Shown here piece by piece: positions 45,345-57,262 of a DNA stretch of 64,000 nt. Source of the stretch: Viola odorata (Eukaryota > Streptophyta > Magnoliopsida > Malpighiales > Violaceae). Every line of letters begins with the position of its first letter. Position 1 is the stretch's first letter. The position numbers and the translations under genes were made by a program. Where the stretch lies: contig OY829541.1 of assembly GCA_963691705.1 (NCBI GenBank), positions 11,154,564 through 11,218,563 on the forward strand, in the 5' to 3' direction. The notes under the pieces were generated by a model that saw nothing but the letters and a program-made list of their open reading frames with translations, was not told the DNA's origin and did not search any database.

Positions 45345-46431
45345 TTAGGTCATGTTTACAAATTCTCCAGTTTTTAGAAAACAGGAGAATTTTTCGAAAT
45401 ACGTATTTACTTGGCATAGTTTTCGTTTTCTGTTTGAAAATGAAAATTCTCCGTTGGAAAATCGATAAACAAATTTGGAGAACGAAAAAAAACTCTTCCA
45501 ATTTTCCAACCGTTGGCAAGGTAAATTGGAAAACTCGGTTTTCCACGTTAATGATATTTTTTTTATTACCTTTTTGTCCCTAAGGACATTTCTAAGCCAT
45601 TTCTCACGTTCGTCCTCATTCCTCTTCAAACCCTAGAACGCCTCTTCTCACCTTCGTCCCTGCCGTTTCTTCACCTTCGTCCTCTGTTCGTCCTTTGATT
45701 TTACTCCTCTAGTCCCTCCTCCATTACCCAAGCCCGAGTCCCGCAGAAAGAACCAAACTGTCGCATCGCCATCGTCCATTTCACTCTCCAAAATCTCACC
45801 CTCTCACTCTCCATCAGCACCGCTCCTCTCAACTGCCACCACCACCGCACCGCTCAAGGCCACCACCACAGCACAACGACAATCATCTGCCGCCACCGCC
45901 ACCACCTCTCATCTTCATTCTCGTCGCCTCTCATCGTCAAATTTACGTAATTCACATCCTCAGTTCTAGGTAACGGCCGTGCTTGTCTTCTTTTCTTTTG
46001 CAAGGGTTTTTTCCATTTCTGGCATCGTCATTTCTATCTTCCTCCTCATCATTTTCAGTTTGATTAAGTTTTCATGTTTGTTTCTGATATTCAAATCAGT
46101 TGTTCATTTTGTGGTCTTGTTTTCCAATATTGGCCCATAATTTATTGTTCATATTTGTGGATTGGCCTCAAAAGTTCTTATGGTGGTAGGGTTTTCAGAA
46201 AAATAAATGAAATTGCTTCTTCAAATACAATCCCGTTATTTGATGTTGTTTGGATTGGTTGCACAAGTAAATCATAAGTTTGGTTATTATTTAAGTTTGT
46301 GATTATCCTACTATATATGCATCATTAGGTGCGTAGTTGTCGAACTCCATCTTAAGTAATCTGATGCATCCTAGTTATTAGTTGTGCACACTACTAATGT
46401 TACATTGAATTTTAACTTGTCTCATACTCAG

Positions 46432-47340
46432 GTAAATGATGATTGTGTGACGAAAAATCTATTTAGTAGCTTCAGGATTGGCCAAACAGTGACTGCAAGG
46501 ATCGTTGCTAAGGCTAATCACTCAGATAACAAAAAAAGTCAGTTATAGGAGCTGTCTATCAGACCCAAAAAGCTTACAGGTATACATCATGTAGTGGAAT
46601 ATTCTTTTGGATAGTTGCGGTGACTTGAACTTGTCACTACATATGGTGATATAACATTACTTTTATACCTTTCTTGAAATTACCACTTTGATGTAGGGGA
46701 TTATAGAAATTAGTACCCCTTTGTTTTTTTCCTTATTGCTGGATCATTGTGTTGCTGTTATCTTCTGTTTTTAGCACACCACCCCCCCCCCCCCCCCCCC
46801 TCCCCCCCCTCCACGTCTTTCTTCCATTCAATTTTTTCTCCCTTTTTCTCTAAGTTACCATGTAGTTTTGGCGTTTCATTTGTATGTTAAAATGCATTGG
46901 TTTGATGGTTTTGTTTCCTGTTATGTTAAAATACATTTGAATAAAATTCATTTTTATTTATTTGTTTGCTTGTGGATCATATCCCTTTGAAGTATCATTA
47001 CTCATTCATTGTGCGTGAGCTGGAATTATACTGGTTGATCTGTTGTCTTCAAACTCAATTACCTTTTGAGCTATGTGTTCTGATCACATTGCAGATTCCT
47101 GTGAGATAGGGGATAAACTTTTGACTGAGGAGTTTGAATATTCTTCTAGATAATGTGTCACTGGTTTTGTCTATAAGGTGGAAGGTGATTGGGCCTGGTT
47201 AACAAATATCTCGACTTGTGAGGGCGCAACTTTTTGTTCTCGACAGTGGCTATGAACCAAGTGACCTTGAAGAATTCAACAAATAGTTTTGTGTAGGAAA
47301 AGCTATCACTGGTTATGTTTTAAGTTGTGTTTGCAGTCAA
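46432..47340 (+). pseudogene. Captured RRP5 (rRNA biogenesis, S1-domain) exon fragments
   Basis: Exon-like 46432-46579 lies between an AG acceptor and a GTATAC donor. It encodes FRIGQTVTARIVAKANHSDN and, after a TAG, ELSIRPKKL. A second piece starts at 47095 after TTGCAG and encodes (V)YKVEGDWAWLT, then, after a one-base shift, ISRLVRAQLFVLDSGYEPSD and CVGKAITGYVLS. These are S1-repeat sequences as in plant RRP5 (PDCD11 homologue), a nucleolar protein for 18S and 5.8S rRNA processing. Stops and a frameshift make it dead. The splice borders show that it was copied from genomic DNA rather than mRNA. Confidence 0.65.
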
Positions 47341-47784
47341 TAGATCAAGAATTACATAGAAAACTTGTCAAGTTCACTGATTGTTAACAGTCTTAAGATA
47401 AGTGAGTAGACCACTGCTGGAAAGTTGTTTTCCCTTCCTGTTCTTGCATACTTTTTAATATATTCTACACCAGACAAGTTGAAATACACCATAAGTTGCC
47501 AAGTTTTTTTTTACGTAGTTAGAGCATGATTTTTTTTATAAGCTAGTTAGAGTATGATGAACTCTATTTTTTACCTTTTTGTTTAATTTTTTGGTCAATC
47601 TTTTTAGCTTCATGTCTATTTATTGCTAAATAACACTAGTGATTAGAATTTGGTACTTTCGTATTCTATTGGTTGGATGTATATTGATAGTTTCACTTCA
47701 TCTCAATAATTTCCCAATCTCAGTTGCTTTGTTCGAATTTCGAATATCTTTCTGTTGTGTTTGTGATTAGTTATCTATTTGCAG

Positions 47785-47835
47785 GGAATCCTTTTGATAG
47801 GAGCACTTGGTACAGGGAAAATACTATTTGCGAAG
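47785..47835 (+). pseudogene. Captured AAA-ATPase Walker-A exon
   Basis: A 51-base segment between TTTGCAG and GTAAAC encodes GILLIGALGTGKILFAK, the P-loop of an AAA ATPase (FtsH-type GVLL.G..GTGKT) with the Thr changed to Ile. It is probably a small internal exon taken with flanking intron from a host gene; which AAA protein is not decidable. Confidence 0.5.
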
Positions 47836-48570
47836 GTAAACCATTTCTGCAACCAGTTGGTGGTATTCATATATTGGTCTTTCTCTTGATTCCTGACTTT
47901 AGCATTGACCTATAGTTAATGCCAGTTATGACAGTTAACTATCCTTGAACTTCTGCATTATTGCTTTCTTACAGTTTATGACGTGTATTTAGCCATTTGG
48001 CATGAGTGGTTGTATGGATTTTAATTTTCGGGTTGAAGTTTGATGTGGACTGATACTTTTGAGTGTGCCTTTACTGAGATACATGTCGATTCAGTCAATG
48101 CTAATTAGTTGAATCTTTTCTGGATTTGTTTGTGTTTTGCGTTGTTATGATTTTTTTAGACTAACTGCAAAAATACAAGAAAAGAAATGGATCATTTTAT
48201 TTGGAGTTTTTATTGTACTTAGAGTTCCAGAAGGGATTCAACCACGTACATCTCTTGAATTTTTATGATTTATGAAATTTTGTGTCTGGAATTTTCTTTT
48301 TAATTTTTTATTTATCTTTAATTGTTACTTTTGGTCTGTGTAAGATGAGATTTTTATCTTGCAGCATCAGGGGACTTTTTTTTTCTTCAAATTTTCTATT
48401 GTAGTTCCTGTATAAGTTTGCCCACTTCAACCACTTTTTAGCTTTTATTATAGCTCTTTTTTCCCGTCATGCTTGGCAGTTTCGTTCTAGCCATCTATAT
48501 CGTTGTTATTTTTATCGAATATCGAGTCTCTTCTGTTTTGGTGTTATGGTGCAGAAAATTTGAAAGAGTC

Positions 48571-49486
48571 ATGGCGGGAGGAAGACCTGATTGTAAAGAT
48601 GATGCCAAATGGTCCGACAGAAATGAAGAGATATTTCTAACAATATTGCACGATCAAGTAAAGAAAGATCCTAATGGTGCACCCACTTTTAAAGGTACGA
48701 ATTGGCACGAAATTGATGAAGAAATGTTTTTGACTTGCGGTGAATGATATAGAGCAATGAAATTGGCTGGCAAATACAATCGACTGACGGTGAAGCATCG
48801 GCAATTCTCAGAATTGTTGGAGCATACAGGAGTCACCTACCTATCAAGTTTAAACGCAGTGAATGCTCCAGAAGAGGTGTGACAAATGTTTTTCATGGTA
48901 AGTTACACTTTCTTACAGGTTTCCTTTATGTCATATGTTTATAAAATTACATCTTAATTCTGATTTTTTACATTTCCAGAAACACAAGGGCTTTAAGGCA
49001 TTTAGAAAGAAAAGATGTCCAAACTATGAGCTGCTAGGTCTGGTGTTTAATAGATCTACAGCTACGGGACATCTGCATCATTCTTCTTCGCAATTGCCAC
49101 CAACATCTCCTGAGGAGCGGGAAAATGAGGAAGAATTTTTAAATTATGGTGTTCATGTATCTAGAGGAGATGGAATTGAAACTGAGAAGACCTTTACTGG
49201 GAGCTCTAAAGGAAAACGTTCTGCTTATAATAGTGATGTTCGAGGTTCTAGGCGCGTCCAGAGAGGTAATTCTGAGAAGTGGGACTCTTACATGGATCAA
49301 TTTGCATCATCACATAGTGCTAAAGCTGAATATTACTCAGCAAAAGCAAAAAAGTACAAAGGAGAACAGGGTGAAGTTACAAGTCCATTGCGAGAGGGTG
49401 ACTCTATTATTGCGTGCATGGATGCGTTGGAGGGAATAGATGATTGTAGGTTATTTTATGACACTATAGCTTATATTATGTTTTAA
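48571..49486 (+). pseudogene. Myb/SANT-like ORF1 of Harbinger 2, two nonsense codons
   Basis: Exon 1 is 48571-48897 and exon 2 is 48980-49486, joined in phase by a GTAAGT..TTCCAG intron. MAGGRPDCKDDAKWSDRNEE, IFLTILHDQVKKDP and GTNWHEIDEEM form the Myb/SANT-like DNA-binding domain of plant Harbinger partner proteins. TGA at 48745-48747 and another TGA (a Trp codon in EEV-QMF, near 48880) break exon 1. Exon 2 has KHKGFKAFRKKRCPNYELL, an acidic linker and the charged SEKWDSYMDQFASSHSAKAE helix. It would guide the transposase to DNA and the nucleus. An AG splice acceptor lies shortly before the ATG, so a leader intron is likely. Confidence 0.8.
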
Positions 49487-50201
49487 AACATTCTGGAATG
49501 CTTTATGAGTGAGGCCCTGTTGTTTTTATGCTGAATATTGTGATAACACATTTATGAAGGAATATTGTTCCCTATAGTTTTGATCGGTCCATTTTCAGTG
49601 TTGCTTGTTCAACGATTGCATGTGGCTTGCCTTATTAGTTGTCTTTTGTAATAGTAACAATAATAATAGAGGGTTGAGGTGATGGATCAAGGGACAAAGG
49701 CTGTAGGAGAAGGACAAGGCTCGTAGATAGAGAGGATAAGAAGTAAAAAATAAAAAGAGAAAAAGAAAAGAAAAAGAATATAAAAGAACAAGGAGGAAAC
49801 GTAGAGAGTAAAGAAAGAAACAATAGAAAGAAAGAATAGAAAGAGAGAAGGAGCAGAAGAGAGCTAAGGAGAAGCTAGGAGCAAAATTGAGATTTGCAAT
49901 AGCAAGGATTTTTGATCAAAAAATTGGTATTGTTTTCTTCCTTCTCTTCTTATTCATCTTCTTTGTAGTTCTATTTATTGATTAGGTTGGTTTAAGGAAA
50001 GAAGAGAAGCTTTTGAAAAATCAAAGGTTAGTACTAATTAGTTACTTTCATGCGAAATATGGGTATGAAACTAATTAAGTGGTAAATTGTGTTGTGGTAA
50101 GCCAGTGATGTAGGAATTATTCTTAAAAAATTGCAGAAAAATAAGTGTAGAAATTTATTATGAGGTATGATCTAATGATTACTCTTAATGATGTAGGTAA
50201 A

Positions 50202-51601
50202 ATGGCACAGTATTATGCCAACACTTCAAGATCTTCTATCCCCAGTTCAAGTAGTGATAGTTCCACTGATGATGATGATGACTTGGAAGAATTGGCGATG
50301 ATCCGTATGCTAATGGAAGGTGAAAGTAGTTATATTAGAAGAATGCCTTGTCACACATCTATGCTTAGTGGTAGAGCATATATCCTTGAAGTTTTAGTGG
50401 GAAATCCAACTATATGTTATGAAAACTTTCGTATGCGACCACATGTGTTTCTGAATTTATGTGATAGGCTGAGAACGATGGAATTAATATGCGCGTCAAG
50501 AGAAGTTAGTGTAGAAGAGGGTTTGGCAATGGGATTGGCTGTATTATGTTATCGAGCAACTCAAAGGACGGTGGCAGACCGATTTCAGCACTTTACTAGG
50601 ACTGTGCACATTTGGGTCAAGAATGTGATACGCGCTTTAGCTGCTTTGGCAACTCATTTGATCAAATATGTTAACAGAGGACCTGTTCAACTAGAAATTC
50701 TTGAAAATCCTAGATGGTATCCATATTTTGAGGTACTCATGTCTATTATTAATTCATTTTACTAAAATAAACAATGATGTTTAAATATAACTCTGATTTT
50801 TATTTGTGTTTTTTTCTTACAGAAATGCATTGGTGTAATAGATGGGACTCATGTCGCTGCTTGGTCTCCTGCTTGCAAACAAAAAATATTTCGGGGTAGA
50901 AAATCACTTGTTACTCAAAATGTTATGGCGGCGTGTTCGCATGATTTGATGTTTACTTTTGTTTATACCGGTTGGGAAGGCACAGCTAATGATTCACGCG
51001 TGTTTGTTGATGCATTAACAAGGCTAGAAAATCAATTTCCTATGCCTCCAATAGGTGAAATATTATTCTTCTAATTCATAACAATATTTATTAATTATTT
51101 TTTAGCATCTTTTACTGATTGTAATTATGATATGCATATTACTATTATGCTGTTGATGCTGGTTATCCAAATATTCCAGGATTTTTAGCTCCTTACCGTG
51201 GCGAACGGTATCATCGCAACGATTTTCATGGACAAGGAAGGATAACAAGAAAATATAAATTGTTTAACCATCGACATTCATCTTTGAAAAATGTTATTGA
51301 AAGGGCTTTTGGTGTTCTCAAGGCTAGATTTCCAATCTTAAAGTCTATTCCGAATTACCCTCTTCGACGTCAGAAATTGATACCTATAGTTTGTTGTGCA
51401 CTGCACAATTTTATTCGAATGGAAGATAGAGCTGATCGATTATTCACAGAATATGGTAGGGAAGGTCTAGAGAACTTTAGTGAAGATGAATTTGGTGAGA
51501 TGCAAGAAGGTATTCAAGTGAATATGTCCCAGCAACAACAAATGAATATTGTTAGAGAACAGATTGCAAATCAATTATGGGCTCATCATAATAGTCATTA
51601 G
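50202..51601 (+). pseudogene. PIF/Harbinger transposase 2, nearly intact (one splice site apparently lost)
   Basis: Exon 1 is 50202-50732 (MAQYYANTSRSS, Ser/Asp-rich head, then YENFRMRPHVFLNLCDRLR HTH region, ATQRTVADRFQHFTRTVHIW). A GTACTC..TTACAG intron leads in phase to exon 2 from 50823 (KCIGVIDGTHVAAWSP, Asp 1; GWEGTANDSRVFVDAL, Asp 2), ending near 51054 at GGTGAAA. Exon 3 resumes with YYYAVDAGYPNIPGFLAPYR and contains KNVIERAFGVLKARFPILK (Glu) to the stop at 51599-51601. No AG stands where exon 3 should begin (~51135; GCAT instead of GCAG), and stops lie just before it. All coding residues otherwise look preserved, so splicing may be the only defect. Confidence 0.82.
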
Positions 51602-52218
51602 AACATGAGGAATTAACAAGCCTAATGGAGTATATTTTTATGTACTTTTTATAACTACTTATGCAATGAACAATAAGCCAAGTGGTGATATGTATTTTAT
51701 TTTAATGTAGCAACGTGAATTAGTATATTTATATATAATGAAATATTAGTAGATTGATGATATTTTTTTAGTTTTTTTAATTATAATAAGTGTAATTTTT
51801 TCCCAAGGAAAATTTTTATTAGTTTATTAATCTTTACAAATAGAAGAAAATAACAACATTAACAAAAATATTTTTTGGTTTTCAAAATTTTGGAAAGTAG
51901 TGCTAAGTAAACACGTTTTTTAGTTTTCAGATTTGAAAAATTTGGAAAAGAGTGCAAAGTAAACAGGTTTTCCAGTTTTCCATATCAGGAAATTTTTTCA
52001 GTTAGTGCGAAGTAAACACGTTTTTTAGTTTTCTATTGGAAAAGAAAATTCTCTAATTTTAGAAAATCATCAAATTTTCAAACTGAAAATTTTCCGAAGT
52101 AAACGCGCCCTTAATACTCCCTCTTGCTTCTTTTAATAGTGGTTTTGAAACAATTTTTTTTTAACAATTATGTTATTATTATTGCTCTATTTTCTTGGGT
52201 TTTTGGTATTTTTAAGTA

Positions 52219-53590
52219 ATGGATGCAGGATTAGTGAGCAATTGTTCCAACATGAAAGCACAATCTCGATTCCCACTCCAAGACAAATTTATCTAGAGAA
52301 GGAATTCCAAAGAAAATTTGGACAGATTTATTCCGAATAGATCCGCTATGGATTGGGATTATGCTCATTACATGGTGACAGAAGGGAGAAAAGGTAAGGA
52401 GAAGTCGGTCGCGAACTCACCATCAAGAGAAGCATACAGGAAGTTATTGGCAGAATCCTTAAACATGAACCGGACTCACATCCTCGCCTTCAAGAACAAG
52501 CCCCATACCCCTATTGATATGTTCCCTTAAGACCATATCTCCTCTCTTCACCAACAACCCAAATCTGCAAAACCCAGAAGAAACATCCCTCAGACTCCGG
52601 AGAGGATATTGGATGCGCCTGGCATTATTGATGATTTCTATCTCAACTTGCTGGATTGAGGAAGCTGCAATGTTGTAGCCGTGGCTTTAGGAAGCACGGT
52701 GTACTTGTGGGATTCTACCAATGGTTCAACCTCTGAACTTGTTACAGATGATGAGGAAATTGGCCCTGTTACTAGTGTCAATTGGGCACCAGATGGGCGC
52801 CATATCGCTATTGGTTTGATCAATTCTGAAGTTCAATTATGGGATTCAACAGCTAACAAACAGCTGAGGACACTAAAAGGTGGACACAGACTGCGAGTTG
52901 GGTCACTTGCATGGAACAACCACATCCTAACAACATGAGGAATGGATAGTCAGATCATCAACAATGATATGAGAATCAGATCGCACATTGTGGAAACCTA
53001 CAGAGGTAACCAGCAAGAGGTTTGTGGACTTAAATGGTCAGCTTCAGGACAACAATTAGCAAGTGGAGGCAATGACAATTTGGCACATATGGGATAGTTC
53101 AACAGTTTCATCCAATTCCCCTACTCAATGGCTTCACCGACTCGAGTACCAAGCCGCTGCAGTGAAAGCCCTGGCTTGGTGTCCGTTCCGGGGAAATTTG
53201 CTTGTAACTGGAGGAGGAGGAGGAGGCGACCGAACAATAAAGTTTTGGAACACTGACACGGGCACATGCCTAAACTCTGTTGATACAGGATCTCAGGTTT
53301 GTTCTCTTCTGTGGAATAAGAATGAAAGGGAATTGCTTAGCTCACATGGGTTTACTCAGAATCAGCTTACTCTTTGGAAATACCCATCAATGGTGAAAAT
53401 GGCAGAGATAACAGAGCATACCTCAAGCGTGCTTTACATGGCACAAAGCCCAGATGGGTGCACAGTGGCATCAGCAGTAGGGGATGAGAGATTGATGTTC
53501 TGGAATGTGTTTGGTATACCAGAAGTAGCTAAAGCTGCTGCTCCAAAATTGAATCCCGAGCCATTTTCGCAATTGAATCGCATCATATGA
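52219..53590 (+). pseudogene. CDC20 (APC/C activator) retro-pseudogene
   Basis: A full-length relative of plant CDC20, which activates the anaphase-promoting complex. ATG 52219, then [39 protein letters not shown] (C-box/N-terminal region) and the KILDAP-like [20 protein letters not shown] seven-bladed WD40 propeller follows ([69 protein letters not shown]). Its end reads FSQLNRII, where CDC20 normally ends in Ile-Arg. It has no introns. Breaks are TAG (~52294), TAA 52528-52530, TGA (~52657), TGA 52936-52938 and a frameshift near 53080. It is probably a processed copy; no clear poly-A tail remains. Confidence 0.88.
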
Positions 53591-54014
53591 TGAATTTCAA
53601 CCTTTGTAGAAAACAACAGGTTGTTGTAGTAATGCCAAAATCAAATCCCAAAAATGGTCAACAGTAGGTTATATAATTGAGTCTAGAGTACTTTGAGTTT
53701 GAACCAACAATCAATCCATTGAAGACTTGCCCTGGTAAATGAAGAAAATTATGCTTGAAGAACTTCTCACCTGACTATGCTTGAACGAGTTATTCTGTAG
53801 CTTCAAATATGCAGAGCAGATGGGGAAAAAAAGTGTTAGTCATCATTAGTCTGATCCGGTTTAATAATATACGGTGCTAGTCAGCGATAATAGCAGTACT
53901 CCTTTCTGATTCGGGACAACGTCGCTTCTTTGTTCTCCCGCATTAATGGTCCGCCCAACGGCCCCAACCAACCTAAAAAAGTTGTCTAGACTTGCATTAA
54001 AACTTTCTATTTTC
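53591..54014. other. Spacer between the CDC20 pseudogene and mariner C
   Basis: No gene is seen. A short A-run at 53824-53832 is the only candidate poly-A remnant. Confidence 0.5.
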
Positions 54015-54398
54015 TACTCCCTCCGGTCGCGTTTAACTAACATTTCGCGACCGGGCACACGGATTAAGAATCCACTGTGCGTGGGTGTGTTATGACCATG
54101 CTACCCTTCAATTAACGCTCGTGCTTTGCTACAGTGTTCTTCCTCTCACCAATTTCAGCTCGCGACCATTTCTCAATTCTCCTCCCAATTCCCTCCCAAA
54201 TTTTCACCCAATTTCATTCCTAAACCCTAACCCCTCCTAAATTTGAAATCTTTCGCTTAAAATTTTTCAATTTCCCCCCTTAATTCGTTGCTATCAGTTC
54301 ACAATGCAAACTGACTTCCTCTGTTTTGCTTCCCACCCATCCTTCTATATTTCTACAGCTGCAACATTTCTATTTCGATTTTCCAAGCGTAAAAAATA

Positions 54399-56031
54399 AT
54401 GGATGTCAATGAATTTGATCCTATCCATTTGTTCCACAACAATCCATTACCTGTGGTAGAGCAATTTCATGTAAATTATTAAGCAGTTGAGCAGAACCCC
54501 CGAAATGAAGAGGATGCCGAAGTAGAAGAGGAAGAAGGTATGGGGCACGACGTGCTACATTTGGACGGTATGAATGAAGCTTCTATTGGGCAAAATGAAA
54601 ACCCAACACCTGACTATGGGCTTCCAAGTTAAGTGTATTTCGAACTTCTACTTTTCATTTGAAGTTGATAAACTTTTGCTTTTTTGCAATGATGTTGTGT
54701 TGTGATAATTGTAGGTGTTAGATTGAAAGAAAAAAAAGCTTTGTAATGAGGAGAGATTCACAGCCTACAGTATGCTTCTTGAAAGGAGTGTGAATGGAAA
54801 GTTGCGGAAGAACACAACACAAGAAGTTGTTGATATTTTTCAAGTTGGTATTCGTTCAATTCAGCGGTTGTGGAAAAGAGGAAGGGAGTCGGACAACCAC
54901 AATGTTTCGCTTGCTAGAGTCAGGAATTGTGGCAGAAAAAGGGTAGAACTTGACTTCAACTAAATTAGAGATATTCCTTTAAGGGATAGAACAACCCTTA
55001 AATCTCTTGCAACTGCCTTGGGTGTTTCGAAGACTTATTTAATTTCGAAGTTGAAATCTGGAGAGTTGAGGTGCCACAGCAACACTATAAAACCAACACT
55101 GATAGAGGCAAACCGAGTTGAAAGGGTTTGTCACTGTCTTTCAATGGTTGATCCAAACTCACCTCCAGCTAGAAACGCTTTCTCTGATATGCAAAATATC
55201 ATCCACATTGATGAAAAGTGGTTTCAAGCAACAAGAAAGGTGCAGACGTATTACCTCCTGGCAGATGAAGATGAACCTGTAAGAATCATTAAGAGTACCA
55301 ATTTCATCCCTAAAATAATGTTCCTAGCAGCTGTTGCTAGGCCTAGATTTGACTGTGATGGGAATTGTACTTTTGATGGTAAGATAGGAGTGTTTCCACT
55401 TGTGCATGAGGTTACTGCTCTTAGGAACAGCTCAAATAGGATGACTGGAACTTTAGAAGTTAAGCCAATTCAAAGAGTAGATAGGCAAGTGATTAGGCAA
55501 TTCATGATTGAACATATTTTACGAGCTATTAAGGATAAATGGCTGAGGGATAACCTCATGCAAACAATTATCATCCAACAAGATAATGCTAAAATACATA
55601 TACATGAGGATGATATTGATTTCCTAGCTGCAGTAGAGAGTGTAGGCTTGAACATTAGACTGTTGTGTCAGCCACCAAATTCCCCTGATTTAAATGTACT
55701 TGATTTAGGTTTCTTTAGAGCTATTCAATCCTTGCAAGAGAAGAAATGTGCAAATAACCTAAATCAATTAGTGGAAGTAGTGAGTAAATCTTTTTTGGAG
55801 TTTTCTGAGGTGAAGGCAGACAGTATTTTCATCACTTTACAGTCATGAATGATTGAAATTATGAGAATTATGGGTTCCAATGCTTATAGAATTCCTCATA
55901 TAAAGAAAGAACAGTTGGGTAGGCAAGGATTGCTTCCTCACCGCTTGTCATGTGATCCAATTCTGCTAGCAACTGCTGCTGCTAATCTTCCACCATTACC
56001 TTGTAAGTCTGTGTGCTCTTCTCATTTTTAG
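54399..56031 (+). pseudogene. Mariner transposase C, several breaks
   Basis: Exon 1 is 54399-54627 and exon 2 starts at 54715; the intron begins GTTAAG and ends TTGTAG in the same phase as in copy A. Breaks are TAA at 54480-54482, a one-base shift in an A-run near 54730, TAA at 54961-54963 and TGA at 55846-55848. The HTH region (KNTTQEVVDIFQVGIRSIQR, GVSKTYLISKLKSGELRCHS) and catalytic blocks remain: IIHIDEKWF, QQDNAKIH and NSPDLNVLDLGFF, giving DD39D. It keeps DGKIGVFPLV where copy A has a stop. The C-terminus IPHIKKEQLGRQGLLPHRLS matches copy A. It is inactive as read, but all domains are present. Confidence 0.9.
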
Positions 56032-57147
56032 TAAATGTAATGTTGAATGTATATTGGCATTTCCTTGTTATTGTTATGCATAAAATTAGGTGGAAAATTG
56101 CTTTATTCGATGGATGACAGCTTTTTTGGGTTAGTTATTGGACATATCTAGATACATAGCTTGTTATTTTAGGTGGCAACTCTAGTAATGTGACTTAGGA
56201 TTGAAGATATTTTAGTAGGTCTCATTGTAATTTTTTGAAACTAGCATCTATTTGCAACTGTTAGTAAATGTGAGAGATGTCACATTACTAACAGTCATTA
56301 GGCAAGCAGAGTTTGCTCTGTCTTACAAATACTACTCACATATAATGGGTATTGCATTTTGGCTACGAAAGTCCCCTTATAATTTATGCTGCTTTGATTG
56401 AGTGTTTATGTAAGTGTGTACTGCATTATGAGTATTGTCCTATTTTTTTTGTGTAAGAGTGTTTATGTGTGAACCATTGAGAGTATTGGCCTGTTAAGTC
56501 TGTGTTTGACTGTTTATGTTTAAGTCTGGGTTTCTGTTATATGCATTGGTAGTTCTGTTTTGCATCGTTAATCTCATTGGTATTTTTGTGTAATGCATTG
56601 GTTGTTTAAAATTAGATAGGAGATGGATAGGGGTTGCAACTGTTGCGTCTTGTGCATTGTGTAGTTTTATGAACCAATGCATTGCAATTCTAACAAACTG
56701 AAAAGCATTGGTTGATAGGGGTTGCAACTGTTGCAATGCATTGGTTCATTTTGTGTAGAATTGGAATTTCAATGCAACTGTGTGTAGTTTTAGAATTGCA
56801 ATGCATTGGTTCATTTTGTGTAGTTTAATGTGTTGCATGGATGTTGTGTTTGAATCAATTGTTAGGGTATAAAGCTGGTGTTGCATGTGTTGTTATTGCT
56901 CAATGTTTGATAGATGTGATTGCTTTTGCGTCAAGCAATGGAGAGGAGGTTGTGGTTGATTGAATGGTAGCTTTTCAGTTTCATTTAACTTCTAACACAA
57001 AGAGAAGATATGTTTCCAACTGCAACAAGGCAACTAATTGTTGAGTTCCCAAAACCTGTGTAGTTACCCAAGCATTGCGTCGTTCCATCCTTTGCTTTAT
57101 TAACTGAACCTAACCTTTGGTACCTATTGGTAACCCTAATGAAATCC

Positions 57148-57155
57148 TATAAATA
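57148..57155 (+). promoter_or_regulatory. TATA box of mariner C ORF2
   Basis: TATAAATA 108 bases before ATG 57263; mariner B has a TATA box at a similar distance from its ORF2. Confidence 0.6.
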
Positions 57156-57262
57156 CCACCCTTTGCTTATGCAATTATCGCCAACCTTTCACTACCATAA
57201 CTTCTCTCTACTATCAGCTCATCTCTCTTGCTTTGTTTCTCTCTCTCTGCAGGTGTGGCACA

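Larger units (their letters stand above)
45348..52110 (+). mobile_element. PIF/Harbinger DNA transposon 2 with captured host exons
   Basis: The ends are GGTCATGTTTAC (45348) and GTAAACGCGCCC (to 52110) with TTA on both sides (45345-45347, 52111-52113). Subterminal regions share GGAAAA/TTTTCC-rich inverted sequence. On plus it carries a Myb/SANT-like ORF1 (48571-49486) and a DDE transposase (50202-51601). The 3 kb before ORF1 hold spliced fragments of at least two host genes (RRP5, AAA ATPase), UTR-like C-rich sequence and a poly-C tract (46782-46800). 49500-50150 is a purine-rich spacer without a gene. Confidence 0.85.
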
